A stretch of 51,703 nucleotides of DNA from Candidatus Rokuibacteriota bacterium (GCA_003220615.1 QHTB01000146.1:1-51703), one strand, 5' to 3'. Positions 41,629 through 51,703 are shown, counted from the stretch's first letter. The notes: a model not told the origin generated them from the sequence alone. A program made the numbers and translations.

Positions 41629-43205
41629 GCCGCCTCAGTCGCCGCACGTTCATCACGGGCGTGGCCGCCGCCGTCGCGGCCGCCGGCGCGCCCGTCGCTC
41701 ACGCCCAGAAGCGGGGCGGGACCCTGCGCTTCGTGCCCCACGCCGACCTCAAGATCCTCGACCCGATCTGGACGACGGCCTACATCACCCGCAATCACGG
41801 CTACATGATCTTCGACACCCTGTTCGCGCTCGACGGCAACCTCAAGCTCCAGCCGCAGATGGTCGACAAGTACACGGTCAGCAAGGATGCGATGAAGTAC
41901 TCGTTCACGCTGCGCGACGGCCTCAAGTTCCACGACGGCCAGCCGGTGACCGCCGAGGACTGCGTGGCGTCGATCAAGCGCTGGGGCGCCAAGGACGCGA
42001 TGGGCCGGCTCCTGATCGCCTCGCTGTCCAGAATGGCGTCGACCGACAGGAAGACGTTCGTGATCGAGCTGGAGACGCCATTCGGCCTCGTGCTCGACGC
42101 GCTCGGAAAGCCGTCCGCGAGCCCGTCCTTCATCATGCCGGCGCGCGTGGCCGCCACCGATCCCAACGAGCAGGTCAAGGACATCATCGGCTCCGGGCCC
42201 TACCGCTTCTCGAAGGACGAGTGGCAGCCGGGCAACCGCGTCGTCTACGTACGCAACGCCGACTACGTGCCTCGCAGGGAGAACCCGAGCGGCGCCGCCG
42301 GCGCCAAGCGGGCTCTGGTGGACCGCGTCGAGTGGCGGTACATCCCCGACGCGGCGACCGCCGGGGCTGCGCTCGAAGCCGGCGAGGTCGACTACTGGGA
42401 AAACGTGCCGCTCGACTTCGCGCCCCGGCTGGAGAGCAACCAGAACCTGAGCGTGTTCGTGACGGATCCGCGGGGCAGCCAGGGCATCCTGCGGCCGAAT
42501 CATCTGCACCCGCCCTTCAACAACAAGAAGGCGCGACAGGCGTTGCTGCTGGCCGTGGACCAGAAGAGTTACCTGCAGGCGGTGATCGGCAACGAGAAGT
42601 ACTTCAAGCCCTGCCCGTCGGTGTTCATGTGCGGCGGCCTGCCGTACGAGTCGTCGGCGGGAGCGCCCAAGCCGGACCTCGAGCGAGCCCGTGCCCTGTT
42701 CAAAGAGTCGGGCTACGACGGTCGACCTGTCGTCGTGCTCGATCCCACCGACTCTCCGTACGCCCACGCGCCCGCGCTGGTGACGATGGAGATGCTCAAG
42801 TCGATCGGCGCCAACGTGGATCTGCACGCGATGGACTGGTCCACGATGGTCTCGCGTCGTGCGAAGAAAGAGCCACCCGCCCAGGGCGGCTGGAACGTCT
42901 TCCACACGTGGTCGACCTCCTTCGACACGATGACGCCCGCGGTGTCGTCGGTGCTCGGAGGCGCCGGCGAGAAGGCATGGTTCGGCTGGCCCACCAGCGA
43001 AGCGATGGAGAGGCTGCGCGCCGATTTCGCGCGGGAGCCGAACGAGGTCAAGCGCAGGGCGATCGCCGAGAAGGTCCAGGTCCTCGCCTACGATGAAGTG
43101 CCCTACGTGCCGTGGGGCCAATTCGTGATACCTGGCGCATTCCGGAAGAACGTGCACGGCGTGCTGCAGTTCGGCGCAACCCTGCTCTGGAATATCCAGG
43201 TGTGA
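41625..43205 (+). CDS. Tat-exported extracellular solute-binding protein, SBP_bac_5 family
   Basis: A 526-residue protein with a Tat signal (SRRTFITG at 5-12, then a hydrophobic stretch and AHAQ). The mature part begins GGTLRFVPHADLKILDPIW and contains YSFTLRDGLKFHDGQPVTAEDCV, the family hallmark, with IGSGPYRF near 186. These proteins bind peptides, nickel or similar ligands for ABC importers. No permease or ATPase gene is adjacent. Its partners are the beta-propeller and the carbamoylase-like gene, both overlapping by stop/start. Confidence 0.9.
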   Translation: MSRLSRRTFITGVAAAVAAAGAPVAHAQKRGGTLRFVPHADLKILDPIWTTAYITRNHGYMIFDTLFALDGNLKLQPQMVDKYTVSKDAMKYSFTLRDGLKFHDGQPVTAEDCVASIKRWGAKDAMGRLLIASLSRMASTDRKTFVIELETPFGLVLDALGKPSASPSFIMPARVAATDPNEQVKDIIGSGPYRFSKDEWQPGNRVVYVRNADYVPRRENPSGAAGAKRALVDRVEWRYIPDAATAGAALEAGEVDYWENVPLDFAPRLESNQNLSVFVTDPRGSQGILRPNHLHPPFNNKKARQALLLAVDQKSYLQAVIGNEKYFKPCPSVFMCGGLPYESSAGAPKPDLERARALFKESGYDGRPVVVLDPTDSPYAHAPALVTMEMLKSIGANVDLHAMDWSTMVSRRAKKEPPAQGGWNVFHTWSTSFDTMTPAVSSVLGGAGEKAWFGWPTSEAMERLRADFAREPNEVKRRAIAEKVQVLAYDEVPYVPWGQFVIPGAFRKNVHGVLQFGATLLWNIQV

Positions 43206-44140
43206 GCATCGTCACGGTCGGCGCAGCGCAGCTCGGGCCGATCGCCAGGGACGAGCCGCGGAGCGACGTCGTCAAGCGCCTCGTGAGCCACCTGCACGAG
43301 GCCCGCGCGCGCGGCTGCGATCTCGTCGTGTTCCCCGAGCTCGCGTTGACGACGTTCTTTCCCCGCTGGTGGATGGACGATCAGGCGGAGATCGACGCGT
43401 TCTTCGAGCGCGAGATCCCGGGCCCGGAGACGCAGCCGTTGTTCGACGAGGCGCGGCGCCTGGGGCTGGGCTTCTGCCTCGGGTACGCCGAGCTCACCCA
43501 CGAGGCCGGCGCCGGGCACCGATACAACACGTCGATCCTCGTCGATCAGTCCGGCCGTCTCGTCGGCAAGTATCGAAAGATCCATTTGCCCGGTCACGCC
43601 GCGCACGAGCCGTGGCGCCCCTTCCAGCACCTCGAGAAGCGCTACTTCGAGGTCGGCGACCTGGGCTTCGGCGTGTGGCGGGCCTTCGGCGGGCTCATCG
43701 GCATGTGTATCTGCAACGACCGCCGGTGGCCCGAGACGTACCGCGTGATGGGGCTTCAAGGCGTGGAGATGATCCTCCTCGGCTACAACACGCCGGTTCA
43801 CAATCCGCCGGCGCCCGAGCACGATCACCTGGCCGACTTCCACAATCGTCTCGTCATGCAGGCCGGCGCATATCAGAACGGCACGTGGGTGGTGGCGGTT
43901 GCCAAGGCCGGGCGCGAAGAAGGCTGTGATCTGATCGGGCAGAGCCAGATCATCGCGCCGTCGGGCGAGACGATCGCGATGACGTCGTCGCTCGGCGACG
44001 AACTGATCACGGCTCGCTGCGATCTCGCGCTCTGCGCGTCGTTCAAAACAACCGTGTTCGACTTCGCGCGCCACCGCCGGCCCGAGCACTACCGGCTGAT
44101 CGTCGATCGCGCAGGTGCGATTCCACCGCCGGAGGCGTGA
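43202..44140 (+). CDS. N-carbamoyl-D-amino acid hydrolase-like nitrilase family enzyme
   Basis: A 312-residue nitrilase-superfamily amidohydrolase. The triad is E46 (FPELAL), K126 (KYRKIHLPG) and C171 in GMCICNDRRWPETYRVMG, at the positions known for Agrobacterium D-carbamoylase; that Cys block is typical of the group. The reaction would be N-carbamoyl-D-amino acid to D-amino acid, CO2 and ammonia. GTG at 43202 overlaps the preceding stop. Coupling to a solute-binding protein suggests use of an imported nitrogen compound. The true substrate is not proven. Confidence 0.85.
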   Translation: MSIVTVGAAQLGPIARDEPRSDVVKRLVSHLHEARARGCDLVVFPELALTTFFPRWWMDDQAEIDAFFEREIPGPETQPLFDEARRLGLGFCLGYAELTHEAGAGHRYNTSILVDQSGRLVGKYRKIHLPGHAAHEPWRPFQHLEKRYFEVGDLGFGVWRAFGGLIGMCICNDRRWPETYRVMGLQGVEMILLGYNTPVHNPPAPEHDHLADFHNRLVMQAGAYQNGTWVVAVAKAGREEGCDLIGQSQIIAPSGETIAMTSSLGDELITARCDLALCASFKTTVFDFARHRRPEHYRLIVDRAGAIPPPEA

Positions 44141-44397
44141 ACTCCTGCGGTCGTATCCACGAATCCACGGTCGTCCACAACGCGAAATTCGCCCAAGCTG
44201 GCGCGCGTCCGCGGGCAGGGCATGCCTTGACGCCGCGCAACCACGAGGCGTGGCGAGTCGGTGTGAATCTTCTGGCATGTCCACGAGCGATTTCGCCACG
44301 AGGATCGCTGCAGCCCCATTTCTAGCGGACGAATGCACTATTGATCGGGTCGTGAGAACTGCCCTACCGTGGCGACGCTCGCCCACGGTGAGCAGTC
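44141..44397. other. intergenic gap, no gene seen
   Basis: A 257-base gap between the carbamoylase-like gene and the receiver gene. Short frames here lack ribosome sites and recognisable content. It is somewhat less GC-rich than the genes, so it probably holds the receiver gene promoter, but I cannot name the boxes with confidence. Confidence 0.4.
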
Positions 44398-44775
44398 ATG
44401 ACCGAGCTTCGGGCGCCACGTGTCCTCGTCGTCGACGACGAACGTCACGTCCGCTCAATGCTCTGTGATGCGCTGGCGCTGTGGGGCTGTCGGCCGGATG
44501 GGGCCGCCAGCGCGAGCGAGGGCCTGCAGCTGTTCGTGCAGGGCGGCTACGATCTGGTGATGACGGATTTCAGGATGCCGGGAGCCGATGGTCTGGAGCT
44601 GATCGAATCCGTGCGTGACCGCGATCCGTCCGTGGGCGTCATCATGTTCACGGCGTCAGCGGCGGGCCTGGAGCGGCAGCAGCAGCGCCTCGGCTTCACG
44701 CTCATCCGGAAGCCCGTCCACCTCACCGGGCTGGAGACTGCGGTGCGGGAGGCACTCGCCTCCCGCACTCCCTGA
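44398..44775 (+). CDS. stand-alone response regulator receiver
   Basis: A 125-residue CheY-like protein with only a receiver domain: VLVVDDERHVRSML, phospho-acceptor Asp57 in LVMTDFRMPG and the conserved Lys in LIRKPV near residue 109. No output domain or adjacent kinase exists, so it may act as a phosphorelay or protein-interaction module. It converges with thiC, 15 bases away. Confidence 0.87.
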   Translation: MTELRAPRVLVVDDERHVRSMLCDALALWGCRPDGAASASEGLQLFVQGGYDLVMTDFRMPGADGLELIESVRDRDPSVGVIMFTASAAGLERQQQRLGFTLIRKPVHLTGLETAVREALASRTP

Positions 44776-44790
44776 TCAGCGGTCCCGCCG

Positions 44791-46556
<1,766 letters not shown>

Positions 46557-46574
46557 TTGTCGTGACAGGATCGT

Positions 46575-46603
46575 AAGCTACGCCCGACGGACGGACTTGG
46601 CAA
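46575..46603 (-). promoter_or_regulatory. putative promoter for the thiC riboswitch transcript
   Basis: Minus-strand TTGCCA (46603-46598), 17 bases, then TAGCTT (46580-46575). The predicted start is about 10 bases before the riboswitch 5' edge. The -10 match is weak. Confidence 0.4.
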
Positions 46604-46659
46604 GTTGAGGGTCTCACCACGGGCTCAGCAAGCTTTCGTGCAGCGCCGCGCACCGTGGC

Positions 46660-48561
46660 TCACGTCCACCGCGCTGTCGGCAGGTAGCTCTCGCGCCACG
46701 CGTCGAGCATCAGGAGCGCCCACAGAATCTTCCGGTGATCCCTCTGGCCGGCCACGTGCTCGGCGACAAGTCTCTTCACGACGGTGGGATCGAAGAGGCC
46801 GACGCGCGCCACCCGGTCGGCGGCCAGACGCGTCTCCAGCACCCCGCGCAGCGGGCCACGCAGCCAGGGCCCGATCGGGACGCCAAAGCCTTGCTTGCGA
46901 CGGAGGAGAATCGACACTGGCAAGACGCCCTGGAGCGCGCGCTTGAGAATGTGCTTCGTCGTCCAACCGCGGAGCTTGAGGCCGACCGGGATGCGGCAGG
47001 CCAGGTCGACGAGGTTGTGGTCCAGAAACGGCGCGCGGACCTCGAGCCCGCATGCCATGCTCGCGCGGTCGACGTTCACGAGGTTCTGATCGGCGAGATA
47101 AAACTTGCTGTGCTGGTAGATCAGCCGGTCGATCGGATTGCTCGTTCCCGATTCATCGACCACGCGCGGCAGGTCCTCGTGAGGATCGAAGCCCGCGCAC
47201 GCCGCTCGGACTGCCGGCGAAAAGAGCCGGGACTGCTCCCACGCCAGAAGCCCGCCGAGGAGGAGCTGGGTACGCAGCTCGGCGGCGTGCGGAACGCCGC
47301 GGAAGAACTGCTTGAGCAGGAACTCGAGGCTTCCATATCGGGCCGACGGCCGGAGGCGGTTCACGGACCACGCAGCCAGCGCCTGGACCGACCGAGGCAG
47401 ACGGCCGATCCAGCGCGCTGCGCGGTCGGCCAGGAACGTGGGATACCCGCAGAACAGCTCGTCGCCGCCGTCTCCGCTGAGCGCTACGCCAACCGAGCGG
47501 CGGGCGAAGCGTGACAGCGCGTACGTCGGCAGAAACGAGTTGTCGACCAGGGGCTCATCGAGCAGGCCGCCGACCTCCTCGATGAGGGCGAGCATATCGT
47601 GGGGCGAGAACACGGTTTCTTCGTGCTCGGCCCCGCAATGCTGCGCGATCAGCCGAGCGGACGACCGCTCATCGAAGGTTGCGTCGGGGAACCCGATCGT
47701 GAACGTCTTGAGGGGCCGTCGGCCGTTCGCACGCGCCGCGAGCGCGACGATCGCGCCGGAGTCGATTCCGCCGCTCAGGAATATGCCGAGCGGCACGTCG
47801 CTGATCATTCGCCGCCTCACCGATGCCTCGAGCTGCTGATACAGTCGATCCGCCCATTCCCTCTCGGAGACCGAGCCGTCCGGCCGGAAGTCGAGATCCC
47901 AGTAGCGCTGAACGGTCGGCTTGCCTCCGGGCGACACGGTCAGGAGCTGACCGGGCAAGAGCTTCTGGACGCCGGCGACGATCGAGGAGGGCGCCGGGAC
48001 GTACTCGAAGGCGAGATAGCGCGAGAGGCTCTCGAGCGAGAGCACGGCCGGCACCGAGGGATGGGCAAGGAGAGCCCGCAGCTCGGAGCCGAAGACGAAG
48101 CCGTCGGACCCGGCGTAATAGTAGAGCGGCTTCTCGCCCATCCGATCGCGGGCCAGCACCAGCCGCCGAGCCGACGTGTCCCAGATCGCGAGCGCGAACA
48201 TACCGTCGAAGTGGGCGACACAATCGTCGCCAAAGACCTCGTAGGCGTGCGCGATCACTTCGGTGTCCGAACGCGTGTGAAACCGGTGCCCATGCTCCTC
48301 CAGCCGCTGCCGCAGCGCCGCGAAGTTGTAGATCTCGCCGTTCTGGATGACCTGGACCGAGCCGTCCTCGTTGGCGACCGGCTGCTGCCCGGTCTCGAGA
48401 TCGATGATGCGCAGCCGCCGAGCCCCGAGCGCGATCTGGGCATCGACGTAGAACCCCTCGTCGTCTGGCCCTCGGTGGCGGAGCGAGTCCGTCATCCGTT
48501 GGAGCGTGCCGCGGGCCTCTCCGGCCTGTCCGTTCACGAAGAAACCGGCGATCCCGCACAT
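46660..48561 (-). CDS. asnB: asparagine synthetase (glutamine-hydrolysing)
   Basis: A 633-residue class II amidotransferase. MCGIAGFF gives the N-terminal Cys. The glutaminase half has LRHRGPDDEG and QNGEIYNF; the synthetase half has the ATP-pyrophosphatase loop LSGGIDSGAIV. The start is set at MCGIAG because the enzyme needs a free N-terminal Cys; upstream frame codons would add 50 residues. Length and the following GT2 and GT39-like genes match the exosortase- and surface-glycan-linked AsnB type, so an amide-transfer role in glycan modification is possible. Confidence 0.92.
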   Translation of the reverse strand: MCGIAGFFVNGQAGEARGTLQRMTDSLRHRGPDDEGFYVDAQIALGARRLRIIDLETGQQPVANEDGSVQVIQNGEIYNFAALRQRLEEHGHRFHTRSDTEVIAHAYEVFGDDCVAHFDGMFALAIWDTSARRLVLARDRMGEKPLYYYAGSDGFVFGSELRALLAHPSVPAVLSLESLSRYLAFEYVPAPSSIVAGVQKLLPGQLLTVSPGGKPTVQRYWDLDFRPDGSVSEREWADRLYQQLEASVRRRMISDVPLGIFLSGGIDSGAIVALAARANGRRPLKTFTIGFPDATFDERSSARLIAQHCGAEHEETVFSPHDMLALIEEVGGLLDEPLVDNSFLPTYALSRFARRSVGVALSGDGGDELFCGYPTFLADRAARWIGRLPRSVQALAAWSVNRLRPSARYGSLEFLLKQFFRGVPHAAELRTQLLLGGLLAWEQSRLFSPAVRAACAGFDPHEDLPRVVDESGTSNPIDRLIYQHSKFYLADQNLVNVDRASMACGLEVRAPFLDHNLVDLACRIPVGLKLRGWTTKHILKRALQGVLPVSILLRRKQGFGVPIGPWLRGPLRGVLETRLAADRVARVGLFDPTVVKRLVAEHVAGQRDHRKILWALLMLDAWRESYLPTARWT

Positions 48562-48681
48562 CGGGGCTACCGGCTCACCGCGCTGAACCGTTCTCGTTGC
48601 GAGCACAGAGGTGGTCGGAGCAGGCCTCACGACGGGCAGCCCAGAGAACCCTATGACAGCCCGAGACCACCATCGCATTTC

Positions 48682-48711
48682 TCTATACGGCGCGACCGAC
48701 CGCGCGGTCAA
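48682..48711 (-). promoter_or_regulatory. putative promoter for asnB
   Basis: Minus-strand TTGACC (48711-48706), 18 bases, then TATAGA (48687-48682). It lies in the 163-base gap between the GT2 gene and asnB. A start near 48675 gives a leader of about 110 bases, in which I see no known riboswitch. Confidence 0.5.
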
Positions 48712-48724
48712 GGGCAGGCGGCCA

Positions 48725-49474
48725 CTACTCGCCGGGAGCTTCGCCCCCTAGATCCTCGGCAATCTCGTAGCGAAGCAGGCGTGACTTCATCCACCGGACG
48801 ACCAGGAGGTCGACGAGCGCCACGAACACGCGGTTCATGATGCCGTACTTGGATCGTCCGAAGCGGCGCGGCCGATGGGCGACCGGCATTTCCATGACGC
48901 GATAGCCTTGCAGCCGGAGCAGTGTCGGGATGAACCGGTGAAACCCACGGTAGAGCGTCAATCCACGCAGGCACTCACGACGGAAGGCGCGAAAGGTACA
49001 GCCGCTGTCTTCGATGCTCTCGTCGCTCACCCAGTTACGAACGCGGTTGGCCACCCGCGAAGACACGCGCCTGACGAGGGAATCGCCATCCCCACGGTTC
49101 ACTCGCTGGCCGCAGACCGCGTCCCACTGATCGAGCTGGGTGAGCAGGCGCGGGATGTCGGCAGGGTCGTTCTGCAGGTCGGCATCCATGGTCACGACCA
49201 TCCGCCCACGCGCGGCCTTGAAGCCCGCGTCGGTGGCCGCCGTCTCGCCGGCGTTCGCCTTGAATCGGACGAGTCGGACACGAGCATCGCGCTCGCGGAG
49301 GCGACGGATGATCTCGGCGCTCCTGTCCTGGCTGCCGTCGTCGACGAAGACGATCTCGAACTCGATGCCCAATCCTTCGAGCACAGGGCAGAGCTCGGTC
49401 CACAGTGGCGGGAGATTCTGCTCCTCGTTGTACACCGGGATGACGACCGTGAGACTGACCACCAGGTTGCCCAC
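48725..49474 (-). CDS. family 2 glycosyltransferase, DPM1-like
   Basis: A 249-residue GT-A enzyme: VVIPVYNEEQNLPPLW at the N terminus, VFVDDGSQDRS near 40 and the metal-binding DADLQNDPAD near 97. RRFGRSKYG near 209 is typical of polyprenyl-phosphate sugar synthases (DPM1/ArnC-like). It would load a sugar on undecaprenyl phosphate for a GT-C partner, and such a partner is the neighbour at 49519-51198. The C terminus lacks the two TM helices of ArnC. The start is GTG at 49474; a -10-like TATAGT overlaps it. Confidence 0.85.
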   Translation of the reverse strand: MGNLVVSLTVVIPVYNEEQNLPPLWTELCPVLEGLGIEFEIVFVDDGSQDRSAEIIRRLRERDARVRLVRFKANAGETAATDAGFKAARGRMVVTMDADLQNDPADIPRLLTQLDQWDAVCGQRVNRGDGDSLVRRVSSRVANRVRNWVSDESIEDSGCTFRAFRRECLRGLTLYRGFHRFIPTLLRLQGYRVMEMPVAHRPRRFGRSKYGIMNRVFVALVDLLVVRWMKSRLLRYEIAEDLGGEAPGE

Positions 49475-49518
49475 TATACGCCGACACCCTCGAGGAACGG
49501 CGGGACCGTGATCTCGCC

Positions 49519-51198
49519 CTACAGACGCGTGGTGTGGTCCTCGCGGCTGTCCCTACGAGGGAGAACCGTCGATGCCTGTGGTATTCCGACGATGAGCATG
49601 TCCCGGCCGCGTACCCTTATCCGGTCGAGCACACGGACCGCACTCGGCGCGGTTTTCTGGACAAATACCCAGCCCCGAGGCGCGTCGATGAGGACAACAG
49701 GATGTCGGGCTTCGAGGACGAAATCGTTGAATTCTTCCGGCGTACGCAATTGCAGGACCGGGCGCGCCACATAGAAGTCGAGCGCGTAGAACCTCCCTCC
49801 GAACACACGCAGCTCGGTGCCTCGAGCCTGGCGTTCGACCGCCGATGCCAGCTTGCGAAAATCGCCGTCGCGATTCGCCCACTCGACGTGCAGCCAGTTG
49901 GCGGACGTCAGGAGGATCACGCCTCCGGCGACGACCCCCCAGACCAGGAGCCCGTTTCGAGCCGCCCAGAGGCCCCAGACGATCGCCGCGACAATGACCA
50001 GAAGGCCGATGGCAATCGGAGCGACCTGCCCCCTGGCGCCATCGAGGAAGGCCAGGTCTTCGGCTCCGAACGTGGATGGACTCAAGATCGCGGTGAGACC
50101 TACGGCGCCGACCACCAGGGCGAATCCTGCGACGACCTGTGCGCTTCGGCTGCCGGGCGCCCTGAACGTATCCGCCCAATATGCGACGAGCAATGCCAGC
50201 GCCGGGTAGAGAGGCAGAAGGTATCGCGTCCGGAAGTTGTTCGAAGACAACACCACCAACAGGGCGATTGCCACCCACAGCACGACGAATCGGACGCCAG
50301 GGTGACGCCGCTCGCGCGCCGCACGCATCGCTACCAGCGGCAACACGATCGTCCACGGCAGGAACCTCAGCGCCGCGTCACCAACACGACTCGCCAGCTT
50401 CAGCACCTCCGGCCGGCCGACGTACCACTTGAGCCAGTCCTCCCACAGCACATCCTGCGTAAAACTGCTCGGCCCATAGCCGACGTACGGCACGAGCCAG
50501 ACCAGGGTCAGCAGCACGAACGCGGCCACGCCGACGCGGTCCCAAAGACGCCCGACGCCAGCGGGGCCGTATTCGCTCCACAACCACGTGCCGCCGACCA
50601 GAAGCGGCAACACGCCCAGAGGGCCCTTGGCGAACACCGCCAAGGCGAGCGCGACGTAGAAGCCGGTAAGGGCCCGAGAAGCATTCGGGTCGCTCACCGC
50701 TCGCCAGAAGAGCCACCCGGCCGCCATCATGAAGCAGGCGACCAGCATGTCGGGAAGCAGTGCCTGGGTTTCGACAAAGAATCCGATGCTCGTCGCGAGC
50801 ACCAGCCCCGCCCACAGCCCAGCGCGGGCGCTGAAGAGTTGCCGCCCGAGCAGGCACGTGAACCACACGGTACCCACGGCGGCGAGGGCAACCGGGATCT
50901 GGGCCGTGGTTTCGGTCAGGCCGCCCTGGACCTTCGCGAGAACGGCGATGGCCCACGGATAGAGCGGAGGCTTCTCGTGAAATACCCTTCCGCGAACCTG
51001 TGCGTTGAACCAGACGCCGCGTTCGAGCATGTCCCGAGCCAGGAGCGGGAAGCGTGCCTCGTCCGCCGCTTGAATGACGCGCTGGCCAAGCGTCGGCAGC
51101 ACGAGCAAGGCGACCACGAGCACGGCGAGACACACGAAGCGGGCCGAGGTCGTTCGCCCTTCGGAACAATAGCGCCCGGCGGCGTGGTCCACCGCCAA
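49519..51198 (-). CDS. GT39/ArnT-like polytopic glycosyltransferase
   Basis: A 559-residue membrane protein with about eleven TM helices. It has the ArnT/PMT-type first loop (AADEARFPLLARDMLERGVWF, with the catalytic Asp-Glu), then FHEKPPLYPWAIA and a C-terminal periplasmic domain. The family transfers sugars from polyprenyl phosphate to lipid A, proteins or glycans. It pairs with the GT2 gene 44 bases downstream. The TTG at 51198 (or GTG 51192) is preceded by a stop in frame; there is no good ribosome site. Confidence 0.85.
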   Translation of the reverse strand: MAVDHAAGRYCSEGRTTSARFVCLAVLVVALLVLPTLGQRVIQAADEARFPLLARDMLERGVWFNAQVRGRVFHEKPPLYPWAIAVLAKVQGGLTETTAQIPVALAAVGTVWFTCLLGRQLFSARAGLWAGLVLATSIGFFVETQALLPDMLVACFMMAAGWLFWRAVSDPNASRALTGFYVALALAVFAKGPLGVLPLLVGGTWLWSEYGPAGVGRLWDRVGVAAFVLLTLVWLVPYVGYGPSSFTQDVLWEDWLKWYVGRPEVLKLASRVGDAALRFLPWTIVLPLVAMRAARERRHPGVRFVVLWVAIALLVVLSSNNFRTRYLLPLYPALALLVAYWADTFRAPGSRSAQVVAGFALVVGAVGLTAILSPSTFGAEDLAFLDGARGQVAPIAIGLLVIVAAIVWGLWAARNGLLVWGVVAGGVILLTSANWLHVEWANRDGDFRKLASAVERQARGTELRVFGGRFYALDFYVARPVLQLRTPEEFNDFVLEARHPVVLIDAPRGWVFVQKTAPSAVRVLDRIRVRGRDMLIVGIPQASTVLPRRDSREDHTTRL

Positions 51199-51214
51199 GT
51201 GTTATGCCACAGGC

Positions 51215-51245
51215 GGCGCCGAAAGCAGGCGCCTTTTTCTTTTTC
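51215..51245 (+). terminator. intrinsic terminator facing right
   Basis: GGCGCC (51215-51220), loop GAAAGCA, GGCGCC (51228-51233), then TTTTTCTTTTTCC. This is a good plus-strand terminator shape. No plus-strand gene precedes it: the gene to the left is on the minus strand. Confidence 0.6.
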
Positions 51246-51488
51246 CTGCGCTGTGCCCTGGGGCCTCCAGAACGCCGCGGCGCCCCCCTTGCGCGTGTTC
51301 TGCGGTGGCATGCGAGGGTGAGAGTCGTGACCCGCGCGGAGCTCAGAAAAGGCCCAGATAGAAGGGGTGGAGGAGCCGCCGATCCAGACGAGCAAGCGCG
51401 CGGCTTCGCAACGCGGCCGCTGTCGCCTCCGTCTCTCCATACACAGCCGAAGTGACCTCTTGATATATAAGAGCAATAAAATATATTT

Positions 51489-51521
51489 TTAGTTCTTGAC
51501 AGCGGCGACGGCGAGGTCCAT
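51489..51521 (-). CDS. possible 10-residue leader peptide
   Basis: On the minus strand CAGGAGAACG precedes ATG at 51521, which opens a 10-codon frame (MDLAVAAVKN) ending in TAA at 51491-51489, at the edge of the AT-rich island. A good ribosome site and a very short frame suit a leader peptide, but no downstream gene on that strand starts close by. Low confidence. Confidence 0.2.
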   Translation of the reverse strand: MDLAVAAVKN

Positions 51522-51703
51522 CGTTCTCCTGTGGTATCGCTGTCGGCGCGCCGTCGAAGCGGGACGATCGATGGCGCGCCAGCTTCAGCATTGTGACGCC
51601 CGTCGCGAGGTGCAGTGAGGCTGCGCCTCTCTGGTGCATGGTCGGCTCTCCCGTAGAGCCGTCGCTCGCGTCAGCTCCTTGCTCCTCCCGTGCTGCATCG
51701 GGC

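Larger units (their letters stand above)
51199..51703. other. intergenic region with AT-rich island and hairpins, no clear gene
   Basis: About 505 bases to the window edge. It has a plus-strand terminator (51215-51240), an AT-rich island (about 51460-51500) and two GGCGCGCC palindromes (51545-51552, 51573-51580). There are two hairpins, GAGGC-TGC-GCCTC near 51612-51624 and GGCTCT-CCCGT-AGAGCC near 51650-51666. A minus-strand frame at 51343-51639 would give 98 residues with no recognisable content, and I do not accept it. Confidence 0.5.

Noticed and set aside
44137..44325. 62-codon frame in the gap before the receiver gene
   Set aside because: It overlaps the previous stop region, has no ribosome site and no recognisable content.
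49534..51321. 595-codon plus-strand frame opposite the GT39-like gene
   Set aside because: It has no ribosome site and a charge-rich composition typical of antisense shadows. The minus-strand gene has clear family motifs. The orphan terminator at 51215 made me reconsider, but protein evidence is absent.
51460..51500. AT-rich island as a replication origin
   Set aside because: There are no DnaA-box clusters or dnaA/dnaN genes; one short AT stretch is not enough.
51545..51580. Paired GGCGCGCC sites as mobile element ends
   Set aside because: They are short GC palindromes expected by chance at this composition; no transposase, target duplication or recombinase is nearby.
51343..51639. 98-codon minus-strand frame near the right edge
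   Set aside because: It spans the AT-rich island and hairpins, changes composition midway and shows no known motif; a real gene is unlikely.

Overview
The window is a GC-rich, densely packed chromosomal segment from a Gram-negative (diderm) bacterium. The envelope genes say so: lipoproteins, a lipid A-type acyltransferase, MltD, an EnvC-like protein and LspA. The gene mix, the very high GC and the many TTG/GTG starts would fit a Rokubacteria/Methylomirabilota-like or deltaproteobacterial-like lineage. That placement is inference and was not tested against any database. Genes are often coupled by ATGA, GTGA or TTGA stop/start overlaps.

Layout. 1-660: the 3' end of a 23S rRNA gene, then 5S rRNA and a strong intrinsic terminator. 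718-10595: housekeeping and envelope genes (methyltransferase, rhomboid protease, YacG, a K+-independent-type proton pyrophosphatase, DedA, an LpxL-like acyltransferase, MltD, a MoaD/ThiS-like protein, YihY). 10627-15439: a selenocysteine locus with selC (tRNA-Sec), three poorly known envelope or small proteins, selA and selB. It is followed by tatA and two GT-C glycosyltransferase-like membrane proteins. 18859-27399: a retropepsin-like protein, then ileS-lspA-rluD and glmU-glmS with a DUF423 membrane protein that lacks any normal start codon. 27419-32805: a UvrD/PcrA helicase and gatCAB. 32836-37881: ftsE-ftsX-envC-ctpA-tsaD. 37878-44140: an NtrB/NtrC-like two-component pair, then a secreted beta-propeller, a Tat-exported solute-binding protein and a D-carbamoylase-like amidohydrolase. 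44398-46556: a lone receiver protein and thiC under a TPP riboswitch. 46660-51198: a surface-glycan-type cluster (asparagine synthetase, GT2 and GT39-like transferases) on the minus strand. 51199-51703 has no convincing protein gene but holds a terminator, an AT-rich island and hairpins.

The most interesting parts are the selenocysteine locus with its embedded unknown genes and following tatA, the MoaD-like protein whose Gly-Gly is not terminal, the apparent ACG start of the DUF423 gene, and several -10-like hexamers placed so close to start codons that very short or leaderless mRNAs are possible. I found no selenoprotein gene in the window. I also found no mobile element, CRISPR array or clear genomic island.
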